DNA of 33,898 nucleotides from Verrucomicrobiaceae bacterium (GTDB lineage: Bacteria; Verrucomicrobiota; Verrucomicrobiia; Verrucomicrobiales; Verrucomicrobiaceae). This document shows positions 1 to 8,093 of the stretch, piece after piece (the first letter of the stretch is position 1; the number at the start of each line of letters is the position of its first letter). The stretch spans positions 1 to 33,898 of the forward strand of contig JARXAL010000252.1 in NCBI GenBank assembly GCA_029865835.1, in the 5' to 3' direction. The position numbers and the translations under genes were made by a program. A model generated the notes under the pieces. The model saw only the letters and a program-made list of their open reading frames with translations, searched no databases and was not told the origin of the DNA.

Positions 1-714
1 GTCGCCGCCGGTGTCACGGGTCTGAACTGGCTCTATGGCGTCTTCGTGCTCCCCGAGTCTTTGACCCATGACAATCGCCGCGCCTTCTCCTGGCTCTCCC
101 TCAATCCCTTCCGCTCCCTCGCCGCCCTCACCCGCTGGCCCATCGTCTCAGGCCTCGCCGGTTCGCAATTCCTCATGAACCTGGCGCACAACATCTACCC
201 CAGCCTCTGGGTGCTCTACACCGGATTCCGCTACAATTGGTCCAGCCAAACCGTCGGGCTCTCCCTCTGCGTCGTCGGCCTGACCTCAGCCATCGTCCAA
301 GGCGTCCTCGCCGGCAAAATCATCCGCAAATTCGGCGAGCGAAAGGCCGTCCTGCTCGGCCTCGGCCTCATGTCCATCACCATGGCCGGATACGGCCTGG
401 CTCCCGAAGGTTGGATGATCTTCGTCATCATCATGATCGGCGCTGTGGGCGGCGTCGCCGGTCCCGCCGAACAATCCCTCATCTCCCAAGCCGTTCCCGC
501 CGACGAACAAGGTGCGGTGCAAGGTGCCCTCAACAGCCTCGCCAGCGTCGCCGGAGTCATCGGCCCTCTCCTCTGGACCAGCATCTTCGCCGCCAGCCTG
601 GGAACCCACGGATCCATCAACCTCCCAGGACTCGCCTTCATCATCGCCGGCGTCCTCACCTTCCTCGCCCTCGTCGTCGCCATCCGCGTCCTCAAACGCT
701 GGGTCCCTGCGTGA
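1..714 (+). CDS. MFS transporter, Tet/TCR type, C-terminal part (5' truncated by window)
   Basis: This is the C-terminal part (237 codons, no start in the window) of an inner-membrane major facilitator efflux protein. Reading from base 1 gives a segment with LNWLYG followed by VLPESL, a loop typical of tetracycline/TCR-type MFS proteins. About six hydrophobic segments follow, and a loop with RKFGERKAVLLG (the second-half copy of MFS motif A) lies near 310-360. The family exports small molecules in exchange for protons; the substrate cannot be told from sequence. The GTG at base 46 is internal, because the frame is open to the edge. The next gene converges on it with an 11-bp gap. Codons end strongly in C, unlike those of the island at 8-21 kb. 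Confidence 0.85.
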   Translation, partial: VAAGVTGLNWLYGVFVLPESLTHDNRRAFSWLSLNPFRSLAALTRWPIVSGLAGSQFLMNLAHNIYPSLWVLYTGFRYNWSSQTVGLSLCVVGLTSAIVQGVLAGKIIRKFGERKAVLLGLGLMSITMAGYGLAPEGWMIFVIIMIGAVGGVAGPAEQSLISQAVPADEQGAVQGALNSLASVAGVIGPLLWTSIFAASLGTHGSINLPGLAFIIAGVLTFLALVVAIRVLKRWVPA

Positions 715-725
715 TCGCCATCACT

Positions 726-2351
726 TCACGGCTTCTCGATCACAAGCCCGGCTTTCTCATCCATTCGGGCCACAACAGTCTCGGCATGGTTGCCCTTGCC
801 TTTCACCACCGTATTCTGCGCAATCAAAAAGCGTCCGCCGCTGATGGGCACGATGCCGACCGAGGCGTTAAAATCCCACCGACCCGTGATCCGAAAGCCC
901 TCATCGGCACGCAGCAACACGGCAGGATCGCCATAGCATCCAAACCACCAGGCACCATCAGCAAAAGTGACGGTTTGAATGCCCTTCTCCGTATGACCAC
1001 TTGCAAGGATATGGCACTTCAGAAAGCGGAAAGCCTCGTCATACTCATAGACATAGTTTTCGTTCACACCCAGTGGCAGCCCACCAACAAGAATAAACTT
1101 GCCCTCGTGATGCGCCATGCCGCCCGCACCATGCACCAACTCAGGCACAGGATGGCGTGCAACTTCAGCCAGTGTATCCGCATCATACACATAAACCCAA
1201 GAATCCTCCCGCCCGGGTGGTTCATTGAACTCGCCCAGATTGGTCGCCACATAAACCCGACCATTGTGATAGCAAAGATCCCCATGATGATCCGCCACGG
1301 GCACCTGTTTGAGAATGCGGCCCTGCGCATCCGTCTTCACCAGCACATCCGTCCAGCACCAATAGATGGCGTCTCTTCCATTGGTGCAGATACCTTGGAC
1401 ATGACGTTTGTAAAAGCCCTCGCATGACACTTCCTGAAACATACCCTCAGCAGCCGGAGAAGTGGCGGTCAAAGCTTCATTGTAGAACGCCCAATTGTCC
1501 TCACCAAGCGCCTCCAAAACAAGGTTAGGATTGTGTGGAACATCGGGAAGCTGGCGGTAGGTGTGCGGAATCTTCAGCGCATCGAGATGCTGCTTGAAGT
1601 CGCGATTAAACCGCAGCGTCTCATCGCGGTCTCCGACAACTTGCCGTATGCGCACGCCACTGCGCAGCTTGTCGGTATTCTGCTCCGCGATCCGCCACGG
1701 ACTCTGCGCCTGGAAAGTCGCCATGTCTCCGCCATAGACCGTGCCGAGCACCTGATCACGCCCCTGGGGACCTGCGCGTGGTGCCTCGTTGAAATCAAAC
1801 TGCAACGGCCCCGCCCCCAACAAGGAAACCGCCGCGAAAAGTTCCGAATACTTGAAGCCCAACCGCGCCGCACCATAACCCCCCATGCTGAAACCTTCAA
1901 TAATGCGACCCTCACGTTTCGCCAACGTGCGAAACCGGCGGTCCGTATGGGGAATCAGTTCCTCAATGAACATCGTCTCCAACTTCACCGATCCGTCTCT
2001 CCAATCGCACCACATCCCCATCGGAAGGCCGTTGGGAAAAACCATGATCATCGGCGGGATTTTCCCAGCTTTCATCGCCTCGCCATACCGCCGAGCCACC
2101 TGGGCCGCCGCTGCGGGTGTGCTTCCTCCACTGCCATGCAACCAATACAGCACGGGAAAGCGCCGCTCCGTCTCTGTGTCATAGCTTTCCGGTGTGAAGA
2201 CATAGCAGCTCACCTCCTGCCCTGCCGTTGGACTGTCAAACAGCACCCGCTGCACCCGCGGTGCATTCACCTCCGGCAGCACCCAAACAGGTTTTTGCTG
2301 AGCGATGGCGGCGGACGAAACCAACGAGACGAGAAGCAATACATTCTTCAT
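726..2351 (-). CDS. Secreted esterase (PF00756-like alpha/beta hydrolase) fused to a C-terminal beta-propeller-like region
   Basis: The 541-residue product starts with a signal peptide (hydrophobic residues 4-16, likely cut after AIA). Residues about 30-295 resemble the esterase D/feruloyl esterase/antigen 85 family: LYWLHGSGGS near 68-77 is the oxyanion region, GFSMGG at 153-158 puts the nucleophile at Ser155, and GDRDE and the DVPHN stretch supply likely acid and His. Residues about 305-541 contain repeated strand-turn units (GRVYVATNL, GKFILVGGL, GRFLIAQN) that look like part of a beta-propeller, although a full blade count cannot be made by eye. Family members cleave carboxyl esters on plant polymers, sugars or lipids; the substrate here is unknown. 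The start ATG at 2351 directly precedes the signal peptide. It stands alone, tail to tail with the MFS gene. Confidence 0.82.
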   Translation of the reverse strand: MKNVLLLVSLVSSAAIAQQKPVWVLPEVNAPRVQRVLFDSPTAGQEVSCYVFTPESYDTETERRFPVLYWLHGSGGSTPAAAAQVARRYGEAMKAGKIPPMIMVFPNGLPMGMWCDWRDGSVKLETMFIEELIPHTDRRFRTLAKREGRIIEGFSMGGYGAARLGFKYSELFAAVSLLGAGPLQFDFNEAPRAGPQGRDQVLGTVYGGDMATFQAQSPWRIAEQNTDKLRSGVRIRQVVGDRDETLRFNRDFKQHLDALKIPHTYRQLPDVPHNPNLVLEALGEDNWAFYNEALTATSPAAEGMFQEVSCEGFYKRHVQGICTNGRDAIYWCWTDVLVKTDAQGRILKQVPVADHHGDLCYHNGRVYVATNLGEFNEPPGREDSWVYVYDADTLAEVARHPVPELVHGAGGMAHHEGKFILVGGLPLGVNENYVYEYDEAFRFLKCHILASGHTEKGIQTVTFADGAWWFGCYGDPAVLLRADEGFRITGRWDFNASVGIVPISGGRFLIAQNTVVKGKGNHAETVVARMDEKAGLVIEKP

Positions 2352-2435
2352 GCACAGGGTCTAACCAAAACGATGTCCATGGGTTGCAGCTTGCTTGCTC
2401 GCGGCAGTTTGACAATTAGCCACCGAACTAATCCA

Positions 2436-2840
2436 TCATCCTCCCTCTGACACAGTCGATGAGGTCAGCGCTGCCCGCGTTCCTTTTTCCCAATGGAGAC
2501 CCCAGTCCCTCATCGCCTTCACCACGGGCAAAAGAGCGGTGCCTTTTTCGGTCAGCTGATACGCCAAGTGACGCGAACCCTCGGCGTCTTTGACTTGAGT
2601 CACAACGCGATTCTCTAGCAGCCGCTTCAATCGATCCGTGAGGATATTGGTCGGGATACCTTCAGGGGAGGCGAGAAAATCTTTGAAGCGACTTCGACCC
2701 AAAATGAGATCCCGGATAACAAGCAGAGTCCAGCGGTCGCCAAACACATCGAGACTGCAGGCCACGGGGCAGGGCGAGCGGCGCACGACAGATTTGGCGG
2801 ACTTCGAGGCGGCTGAAGATTGGGGCTTGGCAGTAGGCAT
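2436..2840 (-). CDS. HxlR-family (DUF24) transcriptional regulator
   Basis: The product is a 134-residue winged-helix DNA-binding protein. The family pattern is clear: SPCPVACSLDVFGDRW near 22-37, then a helix-turn-helix region with RFKDFLASPEGIPTNILTDRL, and the wing with SRHLAYQLTEKG. Cys24 lies where DUF24 regulators such as YodB carry a conserved redox or electrophile-sensing cysteine; Cys28 is a second candidate. An upstream TTG at 2876 would add 12 residues lying inside the operator, so the ATG at 2840 is preferred. It is transcribed away from the DinB/ABM/MFS operon, and two inverted repeats lie between them. The likely role is autoregulation plus repression of that operon until a quinone, aldehyde or similar compound is sensed; the inducer is inferred only. 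Confidence 0.9.
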   Translation of the reverse strand: MPTAKPQSSAASKSAKSVVRRSPCPVACSLDVFGDRWTLLVIRDLILGRSRFKDFLASPEGIPTNILTDRLKRLLENRVVTQVKDAEGSRHLAYQLTEKGTALLPVVKAMRDWGLHWEKGTRAALTSSTVSEGG

Positions 2841-2860
2841 GTCACAAAATGCAAACTTGT

Positions 2861-2879
2861 TACTTGCAATCAACAAGTA
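2861..2879. promoter_or_regulatory. Putative HxlR operator, site 1
   Basis: TACTTG and CAAGTA are separated by 7 bases, 20 bp upstream of the HxlR start. The half-sites are identical to those of site 2 and have the TACT...AGTA form known for DUF24/HxlR boxes. The centres of the two sites are 31 bp apart, about three helical turns, so two dimers would lie on the same DNA face. Confidence 0.6.
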
Positions 2880-2888
2880 TGGATGGCT

Positions 2889-2913
2889 TTATACTTGCAT
2901 ATTGCAAGTATAA
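2889..2913. promoter_or_regulatory. Putative HxlR operator, site 2 (25-bp palindrome)
   Basis: This is a perfect inverted repeat with 11-bp arms (TTATACTTGCA / TGCAAGTATAA) around a 3-bp centre. It ends two bases before the ATG at 2916. Its core is again TACTTG-N7-CAAGTA. TATA-like elements fall inside it, so a bound repressor would block RNA polymerase on either strand. This is the strongest operator candidate in the window. Confidence 0.7.
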
Positions 2914-2915
2914 TA

Positions 2916-3503
2916 ATGAAACCGGAACACCTCCCCCAACTCGCTCCTCCTGGAGCAGGTCTCCCCAAAATCGAACGCTTCGTCGCCAATCGCATGATTC
3001 GCTGGAAGGCGGCTCGAACGACCCGTGACCAAGCCACCGCGGTCTTTGTTCAACAGCGCGAGGCCATCCTCCGTTTGTTGAAAGATCAAGATCAAACGAC
3101 CCTGGCCCAACCGGTGCTCATCAAGCGTCTACCGGGTCTCGAAGATAGCAGTCGTTACTGGTCCCTGCTCATGGTGGTGGACCACTTGCGGATCGTGAAC
3201 CGGGACATCGCCGAAGTCATCGCCAGTCTTGGCGCAGGACGCTTGCCTGAGCGTGAGGCCAGCATTGCCGCAGTGAAGCCCAATCCCCAAGTGTCGCACA
3301 CGGTGATAGCCGACTTTGAGCAAGGCTGCAGTGACTTTACCAGCATCGTCGCAGCAGTGCCTGATCTGAAAACCTCCCTGAAGTTCCCACACCCCTGGTT
3401 CGGTCCCATGGACGCCGCCACCTGGCACTTCATGACGGCCTTTCACATGCAGCTCCATATCAAGCAAATGAATCTCATCTCTGCGGGTCTTTCGAAACCA
3501 TGA
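2916..3503 (+). CDS. DinB-like (DUF1569/DinB_2 type) four-helix protein
   Basis: The 195-residue, mostly helical protein has the DinB superfamily layout: a helix with MVVDHLRIVN and a C-terminal stretch with HPWFGPM, then TAFHMQLHIKQMN. These supply the spaced histidines that bind a metal in the family. Many DinB-like proteins are metal-dependent thiol transferases (bacillithiol, mycothiol), and others have no known role. The frame stays open to 2820, but the upstream part overlaps the operator and the HxlR gene, so the ATG at 2916 is chosen. It is the first gene of a three-gene unit; its stop overlaps the next start by 4 bp (ATGA), which suggests translational coupling. A detoxification role fits the repressor and pump but is inferred. 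Confidence 0.75.
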   Translation: MKPEHLPQLAPPGAGLPKIERFVANRMIRWKAARTTRDQATAVFVQQREAILRLLKDQDQTTLAQPVLIKRLPGLEDSSRYWSLLMVVDHLRIVNRDIAEVIASLGAGRLPEREASIAAVKPNPQVSHTVIADFEQGCSDFTSIVAAVPDLKTSLKFPHPWFGPMDAATWHFMTAFHMQLHIKQMNLISAGLSKP

Positions 3504-3964
3504 AAATCGCCATCGGGTTTTTTGCCCTTCTATTCCTCATGGGACTCGCATCATTCCTCAGCCGCTGCAGCTACACCGCGCCATTTCGTCGCGTCGAATC
3601 CATATCTCAAGATGCCAGAGTGATCCTAACCCTCAGCGCGGTGGAACATCAGAAGGGCCAGCGAAAGCCCTTCTTTGACGACACCAAACGCGTGCTGGCT
3701 GATCTCCCCAATCACGCAGGCCTGGTGGGTTACTCCTACCGTTTTCAACTCCTCGGCAACAAAGCCTGGACCATGACCGCCTGGAAAGACGAGGCCTCAC
3801 GGAATCAATTCAGCCAATCCCCGGTCCACCTTTCCGCTGTTCGCAACAGTCCCATCACCGCCCAAAACATGCGCTTCATCTCAGTCACAGTACTCGCAAG
3901 CTCACTGCCCATGAGCTGGGATGAAGCCATCCGACTTTTAAACACGGCTCCAGCTTATGAATGA
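3500..3964 (+). CDS. ABM-like / spheroidene monooxygenase-like dimeric alpha-beta barrel protein
   Basis: The 154-residue protein has a hydrophobic N-terminus (residues 3-18) that ends in a Cys-containing segment, so it may be exported or membrane-anchored. Residues about 35-135 carry the pattern of small dimeric alpha-beta barrel proteins: VILTLSAVEHQKG, GLVGYSYRF, then AWTMTAWKDEAS and a FSQSPVHLSAV helix. Relatives include antibiotic biosynthesis monooxygenases and DUF3291 proteins. Such enzymes can oxidise quinol-like compounds without a cofactor, but catalytic residues cannot be assigned here. It overlaps the gene before by 4 bp and the MFS gene after by 8 bp, so the three are surely co-expressed. 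Confidence 0.65.
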   Translation: MKIAIGFFALLFLMGLASFLSRCSYTAPFRRVESISQDARVILTLSAVEHQKGQRKPFFDDTKRVLADLPNHAGLVGYSYRFQLLGNKAWTMTAWKDEASRNQFSQSPVHLSAVRNSPITAQNMRFISVTVLASSLPMSWDEAIRLLNTAPAYE

Positions 3965-5366
3965 CACACGCTACGCATGGCAAACCTTCGCGTTGGCGGC
4001 TTCCACGATCTTCATGGTCTCGCTAGATGCCACCGTAGTAGTGGCCGCCTTCCCCGCCTTGCGGGCACATTTTCCAGATGCCTCCGCTCCCTTGCTCTCT
4101 TGGATACTGAATGCCTACACCATCGTGTTTGCTGCCCTGCTCGTCCCTGCGGGAAGAATGGTGGATCAACTGGGGCATCGACGCTGCTTTCTTATCGCAG
4201 TTGCAGGTTTTACTCTGGCGTCCGCAGCCTGTGCCATCGCTTCCAGTCCGGCGACACTCATTACTGCACGAGTCGTCCAAGCTGTAGCGGCAGCCCTGGT
4301 TTCACCCGCCTCGCTCGCGCTCATTCTATCCTCATTTGCCGATGAGCATCGCTCCCGCTCCGCAGGCCTCTGGAGCGCTGTAGGCGCTTTGGCCGCCGCA
4401 TTGGGTCCACTGATTGGATCGCTGCTCATTGAGTGGTTCTCCTGGCGCATGATCTTTCTCATCAACCTGCCCATCGGCCTCACCGTGCTTTGGCTCGGGC
4501 ACCTTCGATTGAGGAGTGATAGAGTGAGCCAACAGAGGCAGAGCTATGATGTCATCGGCACACTTCTCCTCATCTTTGGGGTCGGTTGCATCGCTCATGG
4601 CTTGGCTGAAGCAGGTCAGGGGGCCTTTTTATCTCGATTGGTCATGATTCCCCTTTCGATCGGTGTCGTCTGTCTCATTGGCTTTCTGTTGCACGCTCAT
4701 GGGCGACCTGATTCGGCCCTGGATCTGCGTTTGTTCGCCGATTCAAATTATCGCTGGGCCAGTGCAGCGACGCTGGTGCTAGGCAGCGCTTTTGGCATGA
4801 TGTTTCTGTCCTTCTACCTCTTCTTCACGGGCGTTTGGCACTACCCACAATCCATGGCCGGTCTGGCCGCAACACCTGGACCCCTCCTGGCCACCCTCTT
4901 CGCCATCATCGTGAGCAAAAAACAAGGCCTATGGGGAAAGCGATGCTTGCTCACGATGGGTGGCGTTTTATTCGCTATCGGCAATCTCTGGCTAGCACTC
5001 CGCATCAGTCCTGTGCCGCATTACTTCGGCAAATGGCTGCCGGGTCAGATCATCAGCGGTATCGCCATCGGCCTCATGCTCCCCTCTCTCGCCGGAGTTG
5101 CAGTGCAGAAACTGAGGACCGATCGCCTTGGTGTCGGAAGCGCCGTCAACAACGCCATCCGCCAGCTAGGCAGCTCCCTCGGCGTCGCTCTAGCCGTCGC
5201 CCTCGCTGGCAGTGCCCTCAACAAGGTAGAACCCTTTCGACGGGTCTATCTCTGTCTTGTAGGAACAGGCCTGCTAATTGCCGCCTTGGCCCGGCAACTC
5301 GAAACCGTTGAAGGGCTGAAAAAAACCGCAGGACCACCCGAGACCGAGAATTCAGAGCACCGATGA
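3957..5366 (+). CDS. MFS efflux transporter, DHA2 (EmrB/QacA-like) family
   Basis: This is a 469-residue inner-membrane drug:proton antiporter. Diagnostic features are LDATVV in the first membrane helix (Asp24, DHA2 motif D1), GRMVDQLGHRR in the loop after helix 2 (motif A), and GALAAALGPLIGSLL (motif C of drug/H+ antiporters). The length and number of hydrophobic stretches fit 12-14 membrane helices. The start overlaps the 3' end of the ABM-like gene by 8 bp. As the last gene of the HxlR-controlled unit it probably pumps out the compound sensed by the repressor; the substrate is unknown. Only 55 bp separate its end from the converging gene, and no clear hairpin terminator was seen there. Confidence 0.9.
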   Translation: MNDTRYAWQTFALAASTIFMVSLDATVVVAAFPALRAHFPDASAPLLSWILNAYTIVFAALLVPAGRMVDQLGHRRCFLIAVAGFTLASAACAIASSPATLITARVVQAVAAALVSPASLALILSSFADEHRSRSAGLWSAVGALAAALGPLIGSLLIEWFSWRMIFLINLPIGLTVLWLGHLRLRSDRVSQQRQSYDVIGTLLLIFGVGCIAHGLAEAGQGAFLSRLVMIPLSIGVVCLIGFLLHAHGRPDSALDLRLFADSNYRWASAATLVLGSAFGMMFLSFYLFFTGVWHYPQSMAGLAATPGPLLATLFAIIVSKKQGLWGKRCLLTMGGVLFAIGNLWLALRISPVPHYFGKWLPGQIISGIAIGLMLPSLAGVAVQKLRTDRLGVGSAVNNAIRQLGSSLGVALAVALAGSALNKVEPFRRVYLCLVGTGLLIAALARQLETVEGLKKTAGPPETENSEHR

Positions 5367-5421
5367 TCTTGTATCCCTCGTTCCGAATCGGCATGACCCC
5401 GCCCTTGAAGCAACTATCCTC

Positions 5422-6699
5422 TTATTGCTTTGTCTGAAGCGCGTAATAGGCGCATTCGGCGAAAAAGAAAACGGACAGGTTAATCTTCGAGTAGTCATAG
5501 TGGCGGATCGCGCGCTCGACAGCAGCGCGGTCGGCATTGCCATCGTCGAGCGCGATGATCGCAGCAGCAGCGAGGGGATTGCGCATGTACCGGGATTCAT
5601 AGCTTTTGCGTTTGCCAAGGACAGCCTTGTCGCCCATTTCAGATAGCTTCTGGGCTTCAGCCTGCGTGCGTTGCGGGAACCAGTTCGGGTAACCCTTGCG
5701 CCAGTCCGCATGGCCAAAGACCTCCGTGTCTTGATTGTCAAACTGAGCATGCGCTTCAATTGAAACGAGGGCGTTGCGAGCATTAATCGCCAGACCCGCA
5801 CGATACTTCGCGCAAACTGATTCATCGGACTCCATGGCGATGAGCTTGGCAAGCGAAGCCTGGGAGCCGACATAAATCCACAAGCCGTACTCATCAATGC
5901 TCTTGATCGCCTCGCGGTCATGCGGGTAGCCCTCAGCACAGATTTCGACGCGTGTCAGGGTGCTCGAGGTGGGCTTCTCCGCGAGGGCCTTCTGATAGCG
6001 GTCGAGCCAGACTGGATCATTCGTGATCTCATGGGTTGCTCGCAGCATGAAAAGGTAGCGCACGGCATCGCGAAAAAGATGCCCCTGAAAACCGCCTCTA
6101 AAGTCACCTCTGAACGCACCATCACAAGGGCACTTCCAAGCGGTGGTCTCCAACACCTCGGCGACCTCCTTCACCTTCGCGGCGATCTGCTGTCGCTCTT
6201 CATCCGAGGCGAAGCCGCTGGTAAAATAGGCATGAAGACCAAGAAACCACGGATGTGTCTGATCATCGGAGCCGAGCGGGTAATGACACATGCCATCCGT
6301 GCCGATGCCACGTGCAATGAAGCCGACCACGTCCGAAACGGAGGCGCACTTGATGAGGCCAAACATCAGGCGGCGCGCATTGGCTTTGTCCACGGCATCG
6401 CCAGTCCGGCGAGCCCGCTCACATGCAGCCGGCAGGTACAGGCCCGTGAACATCGGCCCATCTTCAATCGGACTCCACCATCCGATGGCGTTAGGCCTTC
6501 CCAAAGCGCAATCCTCAGGCGTAGGCAGCTCGCCCACAAAGTCACGGATGATCCCATGAGAATCCACAAAGCGTCCCCAAAGCTCCGCATGCGCTTGCTC
6601 AACAGCCTGCGACAGTGTCAGCTGATCCGCCTGAAGCGGTCGGATCATGGTCATACTGTAAAGCACAAGACCGACGAACAATGGGAGAGTGGGTTTCAT
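5422..6699 (-). CDS. Exported protein of unknown function, helical, possibly an (alpha/alpha) toroid
   Basis: I do not recognise a named family. The 425-residue product begins with a signal peptide (residues 1-24, likely cut after LQA), so it is exported. The rest is mostly helical and rich in aromatic residues and repeated acidic-aromatic turns (WWSPIEDGPMF near 74-84, DDQTHPWFLGLHAYF, YGLWIYVGSQ, ADWRKGYPNWFPQR). This is the look of (alpha/alpha) toroid enzymes that act on sugars, such as some glycoside hydrolases and lyases, but no catalytic motif can be fixed. Two close cysteines (CPC) lie near residue 194. It is monocistronic: 174 bp separate it from the transpeptidase gene upstream, and it converges on the MFS operon. 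Confidence 0.6.
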   Translation of the reverse strand: MKPTLPLFVGLVLYSMTMIRPLQADQLTLSQAVEQAHAELWGRFVDSHGIIRDFVGELPTPEDCALGRPNAIGWWSPIEDGPMFTGLYLPAACERARRTGDAVDKANARRLMFGLIKCASVSDVVGFIARGIGTDGMCHYPLGSDDQTHPWFLGLHAYFTSGFASDEERQQIAAKVKEVAEVLETTAWKCPCDGAFRGDFRGGFQGHLFRDAVRYLFMLRATHEITNDPVWLDRYQKALAEKPTSSTLTRVEICAEGYPHDREAIKSIDEYGLWIYVGSQASLAKLIAMESDESVCAKYRAGLAINARNALVSIEAHAQFDNQDTEVFGHADWRKGYPNWFPQRTQAEAQKLSEMGDKAVLGKRKSYESRYMRNPLAAAAIIALDDGNADRAAVERAIRHYDYSKINLSVFFFAECAYYALQTKQ

Positions 6700-6873
6700 G
6701 GAGTCGAGGTCGTAAGGCTAGGGATGGCGCCTGGCAAGACGGCAATCATGCAGCCGGGCCAACACTTTACCCATACGTCGATAGGCGATGTATCTGGCTT
6801 ACAATCGCTGGGCATGAACACTGCCCACCGAAAATGCAATACCAAACAGAACACCCTTACCACCGGTCTCGTA

Positions 6874-7902
6874 TCACTGACCCGCCGTCGCGACTTCATT
6901 CGTCATGATCGTGAAATCACGCGCTGCCTTTCGCACCGCTGCTTCATCCGTCACAACGATGGTCGCCCCGGGAGTCAATAAGTCATACAACTTCGTCGCA
7001 AATTCTGGATTGAAACTCACCCGCTTCGCTAAGTCCTCAAAACTCGAACGCTTCGCATTCCCTTGATCCGCCACCGTCATCCAGTTCCGGGCTTTCCGAA
7101 AGGGTGCCAACAAACTCCACTTCTCCGTCTCCCCATCCAGCATCGAAAAAACATGCCCCCCAAGAGGTCCCTCACCCTCGATCCGAATCGCCGCCCGCCC
7201 AATCGGATTGCCATTCCGATACACATACATCGCTTTGTCAGCCCCGCTGACTAGAATCGTAATCGGACCTTCAGGACTACGCTCAGGCCTCCAGTCAAAC
7301 GCTCCATCCTCCAATGTCTTCAACATGTCAGGCGACAAATCCTTCGGTGCCAGCAGGATCCCCGGATTCGCCGCAAAATGCGGCTGTGGCGTCTTGTCAT
7401 TGCCAATCACCACCGTCCCGCCCTTCTCCGTCAAACTGAATAACAAGGTCGAAAAATCATACGGTAACCGAATGCACCCATGACTCGCCGGATACCCCGG
7501 TAGCGGCCCCGAATGCATGGCAATCCCGCTCCACGTCAGGCGCTGCATGTTCGGCATCGGCGCATTGTTGTACTTCTTGGAGCGATGACTCTGCTTCTTC
7601 TCCAAAATCGTAAACACCCCCGCTGGCGTCCCATGCCCCACCGCCCCCGTGCTGACCGACGACCGTCCCACCAGCACCCCGTTGCGATACACATGCATCA
7701 CCTGCAATGGCACCGAAACTAACACCACCACCGGCCCCGTCGGCGAGACCACCGGCGCCCACCAATATTCTCCCGGCTTTAATGGCCCGGTCGGCTTCCC
7801 TGTCGGCGTCCCCTTCGTATGAGCCGACGGCCGCTCCATGGCCCCAAACCCTGAAATCGATACGAGAACCCCGACAACACACAATAATAGGTACAGCTTC
7901 AT
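6874..7902 (-). CDS. L,D-transpeptidase (YkuD domain) with a degenerate second repeat
   Basis: The 342-residue envelope protein has an N-terminal signal sequence (residues 2-21). The YkuD domain spans about 57-168: HSGPLPGYPASHGCIRLP at 130-147 holds the catalytic His130, Ser140, His141 and Cys143. Such enzymes make 3-3 cross-links in peptidoglycan or attach proteins to it. Residues about 212-318 repeat the start of the domain (GPITILVS...YVYRNGNPIGRA against GPVVVLVS...HVYRNGVLVGRS) but lack the His/Cys part. The arrangement resembles a known two-part transpeptidase subfamily. A GTG at 7920 would add six residues; the ATG at 7902 gives a cleaner signal peptide. A 191-bp region separates it from the divergent MBOAT gene. 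Confidence 0.9.
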   Translation of the reverse strand: MKLYLLLCVVGVLVSISGFGAMERPSAHTKGTPTGKPTGPLKPGEYWWAPVVSPTGPVVVLVSVPLQVMHVYRNGVLVGRSSVSTGAVGHGTPAGVFTILEKKQSHRSKKYNNAPMPNMQRLTWSGIAMHSGPLPGYPASHGCIRLPYDFSTLLFSLTEKGGTVVIGNDKTPQPHFAANPGILLAPKDLSPDMLKTLEDGAFDWRPERSPEGPITILVSGADKAMYVYRNGNPIGRAAIRIEGEGPLGGHVFSMLDGETEKWSLLAPFRKARNWMTVADQGNAKRSSFEDLAKRVSFNPEFATKLYDLLTPGATIVVTDEAAVRKAARDFTIMTNEVATAGQ

Positions 7903-8035
7903 ACGCAGACGCCAAATCACACCCGAATCGCCATCCAGTCAAGCCACCCCTCACCTCCCCAAAAGCCCCCGGATGCAGCCCGCCAACTCAACGGCCCTTC
8001 CCCTCCGCCACCTTCGACAACTCAATGAAAAGGGT

Positions 8036-8058
8036 GGATTCAACCGCGAATTGAGTCC
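8036..8058. promoter_or_regulatory. Imperfect inverted repeat in the divergent promoter region
   Basis: GGATTCAA and TTGAGTCC (one G-T mismatch) flank a 7-base loop in the 191-bp region between the transpeptidase and MBOAT genes. AACTCAA, related to one arm, also occurs twice nearby, at about 7985 and 8019. It could be an operator or a small RNA hairpin upstream of the acylation cassette. Evidence is weak. Confidence 0.25.
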
Positions 8059-8093
8059 ATGACCGCCTGGTGAAATAGGTAGGTTGGCCGCAT

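Noticed and set aside
237-1427. 396-residue plus-strand open frame
   Set aside because: It crosses the end of the MFS gene and lies opposite the esterase gene; the translation is Arg/His/Pro-rich with no motif, as expected for an antisense shadow in GC-rich DNA.
2909-2914. Perfect TATAAT just before the DinB-like gene as its -10 box
   Set aside because: It ends two bases before the ATG at 2916, so transcription would begin inside the gene. It is better explained as part of the palindromic operator.
5367-5421. Possible terminator between the MFS gene and the converging gene
   Set aside because: No stem of useful length followed by a T run was found on either strand.
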